Shown piece by piece: positions 62,214-64,000 of a stretch of 64,000 nt of DNA. This DNA is from Rhodoplanes sp963840055 (GTDB lineage Bacteria; Pseudomonadota; Alphaproteobacteria; Rhizobiales; Xanthobacteraceae): assembly GCA_963840055.1 (NCBI GenBank), contig CAWIXM010000050.1:62001-126000 (forward strand), read 5' to 3'. Below the pieces are notes generated by a model that did no database searches, was not told the DNA's origin, and saw only the letters and a program-made list of their open reading frames with translations. The first letter of the stretch is position 1. Each line of letters begins with the position of its first letter. Made by a program: the position numbers and the translations under genes.

Positions 62214-64000
62214 TCAACCATGCCGGACCGCGCCACCGACCTGGGCCGGCAGTCCCGCCTTGATGAGCGCCTCGCGATGATGCTCGCGATCGGCGTCGCG
62301 GCTGTAATGGAGGCCTTCGACATAGGATGCGACGGAGAATTCGGGTTTGATGCGGAGCGTTTCCGCCACCTCGGCGGCCGCCTCTTCTGCGCGGCCAGCC
62401 TGCGCGAGCGCAGCAGCGAGGTCGGCATGATATTCGGGACGGTGCCTGCCAGCAGACTGGCGATACGCGTCGGCCGCCTCCGCATAGCGGCGCGCGGCAA
62501 GCAGCGCCCGACCGAGCAGATGCGCACGTTCGCGAACGCCGAACGGATCCAGGTGCGTTGCGGTTTGCAACCATTCGACCGCTTGGTCCGGTTCGCCGAA
62601 CCATGTCATCAGCTCGCCGCGTTGAGCGACGATGCGAGGATCGTTCGGGTTGAGCGCGAACGCGCGGTCGTGATGCATGCGTGCGCGGGCGAGATCGCCT
62701 TGGTCCATGAATGATTCGCATAGCACGCGATGGCACTCGATGTCGTTTTCGTCGAGGGCGAGCCCTTTCATCACAAGGTCGAAGGCGCGCTTGAGGTGCT
62801 CACGCGAATTGCCGTCGAAGAACCCGCGCGCGACCGCCTGGCCGGTAAGACAGGCCTTCCACGCATAGGCCTGGGCAAAGCCGGGATCGATGCCGATAGC
62901 GCGCTCGACGAGCGCGAACGCGGCGGCATTGTCATCTTTGGTCGCGCGGTGGTGCAGCACCTTGGCAGCCAGCAAGAGTTCGTAGGCGGCCATGTCCTTT
63001 GGAGGCGTGCGGACAATGCGCTCGGCGTAGGCCGCCTCGATCCGGCCCGGCAACGTGGCGACGATCGTGCGGGTGATGTTGTCCTGAAGGTCGAAGACGT
63101 CGGCCAGCTTGCCGTCGTACTTCTCCGCCCACAGATGGTTGCCGGTCGCCGCTTCGATGAGCTGGGCGGTAATTCGCAGCCGCTCGCCGCTCTTGCGCAC
63201 GCCGCCCTCAAGCACGTAGCGCACGCCGAGCTCCCGCCCCACCGTGCGAACGTCGACCGCGCGGCCCTTGTAGACGAAGCACGAGTTACGAGCGATGATA
63301 AACAACCAGCGGAAACGGGACAGCTCGGTGATGATGTCCTCGGATAACCCGTCGGCGAAATAGTCCTGTTCCGGGTCGCCCGACATGTTGGTAAACGGCA
63401 AGACCGCGATCGACGGCTTGTCGGGGAGCGGCAGGGCCGGCGGCCCCTTCCCGGCCACCGGCGGGCCGCGGACGCCTGCCCGGGGCTTGCGGCGGCGCCC
63501 TCCGGCAGCACGCGCCAAGCGCGGATCGGCCGATCGATGTTCTTGACGCGCAGTTCGCCCATGTCTTCGAAGCCGACCGGAAGCCGCCGCGCGACTTCGT
63601 CGTAGACGTTGCCGGAAATCACAACTCCCCCCGGGTCGGCCAACCCCTCGAGCCGCGCCGAGATGTTAACTCCGTCGCCATAGACGTCGTCCCCCTCGAC
63701 GAGGATATCACCCAGGTTGACGCCAATCCGAAAGGAGATGCGGTGATCGGGCGGTTCGTTCTGCTCGCGCGCCGCGATGGATTGCTGGATTGCGACAGCG
63801 CTGCGCACGGCATCGACAGCGGAGGCAAACTCAACCAAGGCGCCGTCGCCCGTGAGCTTGACGAGTCGGCCGCGGTGGCTGTCGATCGCTGGATCGACCA
63901 CCTCCCGCCGCAAGGTTTTCAGCCGCGCCAGGGTGCCTTCTTCGTTCTTTTCCATCAGGCGCGAGTAGCCAACAACGTCTGCGACCAAAATAGCCGCCAA
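62214..64000 (-). CDS. Class III adenylate/guanylate cyclase with helical repeat region; truncated by window edge, one frameshift
   Basis: The N-terminus is cut off at the right edge. The cyclase domain shows AILVADVVGYSRLMEKNEEG (first metal Asp), KLTGDGALVEFASAVDAVRS (second Asp) and DVYGDGVNISARLEGLADPG, then VKNIDRPIRAWRVLPE. At about 63481-63497 the frame shifts; the second frame continues PDKPSIAVLPFTNMSGDPEQ, YVLEGGVRKSGERLRITAQL and TPR-like helices (AFALVERAIGIDPGFAQAYA). This is the common rhizobial cyclase architecture with a CadC/TolB-like and TPR half. It makes cAMP as a second messenger; the trigger is unknown. Confidence 0.9.

Overview
This 64 kb window is high-GC DNA from an alphaproteobacterium. 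Gene content points to Hyphomicrobiales near Bradyrhizobium/Pseudolabrys: a GcrA-type regulator, Omp31/Omp25-like porins, an ATP12-type F1 assembly factor, the dgt-argS-SPOR block, and many small Bradyrhizobium-like secreted hypotheticals. This placement is inferred from gene families and layout; no rRNA or tRNA gene was seen.

Layout. 1-11 kb is a mosaic of small secreted or unknown proteins, a broken multicopper oxidase, a GcrA paralogue, a hotdog thioesterase and a flavin aromatic hydroxylase. 11.2-16.2 kb is a conserved leftward block: queA-tgt (queuosine), two peptidyl-prolyl isomerases, coaD and a LysE-type exporter. arsM follows rightward, then a cupin and gyrA leftward. 20.8-26.1 kb has a decayed membrane-protein gene, a cation/proton exchanger, a TPP-dependent 2-oxoacid decarboxylase and ssb. 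26.7-32.6 kb holds two porin-like genes, a porin relic, and uvrA carrying an in-frame palindrome insertion.

32.6-41.2 kb is an accessory hotspot. It contains a tandem amplification of [uvrA tail - palindrome - DUF4258-like gene - 70-aa partner], a MITE-like insertion with a 5-bp target duplication, a phage-type recombination module (XRE regulator, YqaJ exonuclease, ERF annealase fused to an HNH-like domain), three HicB-HicA modules in different states of decay, a HigA relic, and several palindromic repeat families.

41.2-50.2 kb returns to core genes: a ferredoxin/ferritin-like fusion with a possible sigma-54 promoter, YjbQ, GNAT, smpB, mscL, dapA, a soluble lytic transglycosylase, an acyl-CoA carboxylase carboxyltransferase and ATP12. 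51.1-57 kb encodes a GltD-like Fe-S flavoprotein with 2-oxoacid:acceptor oxidoreductase alpha and beta subunits, interrupted by an acyltransferase gene. 57-64 kb is a leftward block: a SPOR-domain protein, argS, dgt and a class III adenylate cyclase with a TPR-like region.

Several otherwise intact genes (uvrA, argS, the SPOR protein, the cyclase) each contain one apparent single-base frameshift. Because argS should be essential, sequencing or assembly indels are the simplest explanation for these, while other broken genes (DUF4258 copies, hicA copy 1, the porin relic) carry deletions or rearrangements and look like real decay.
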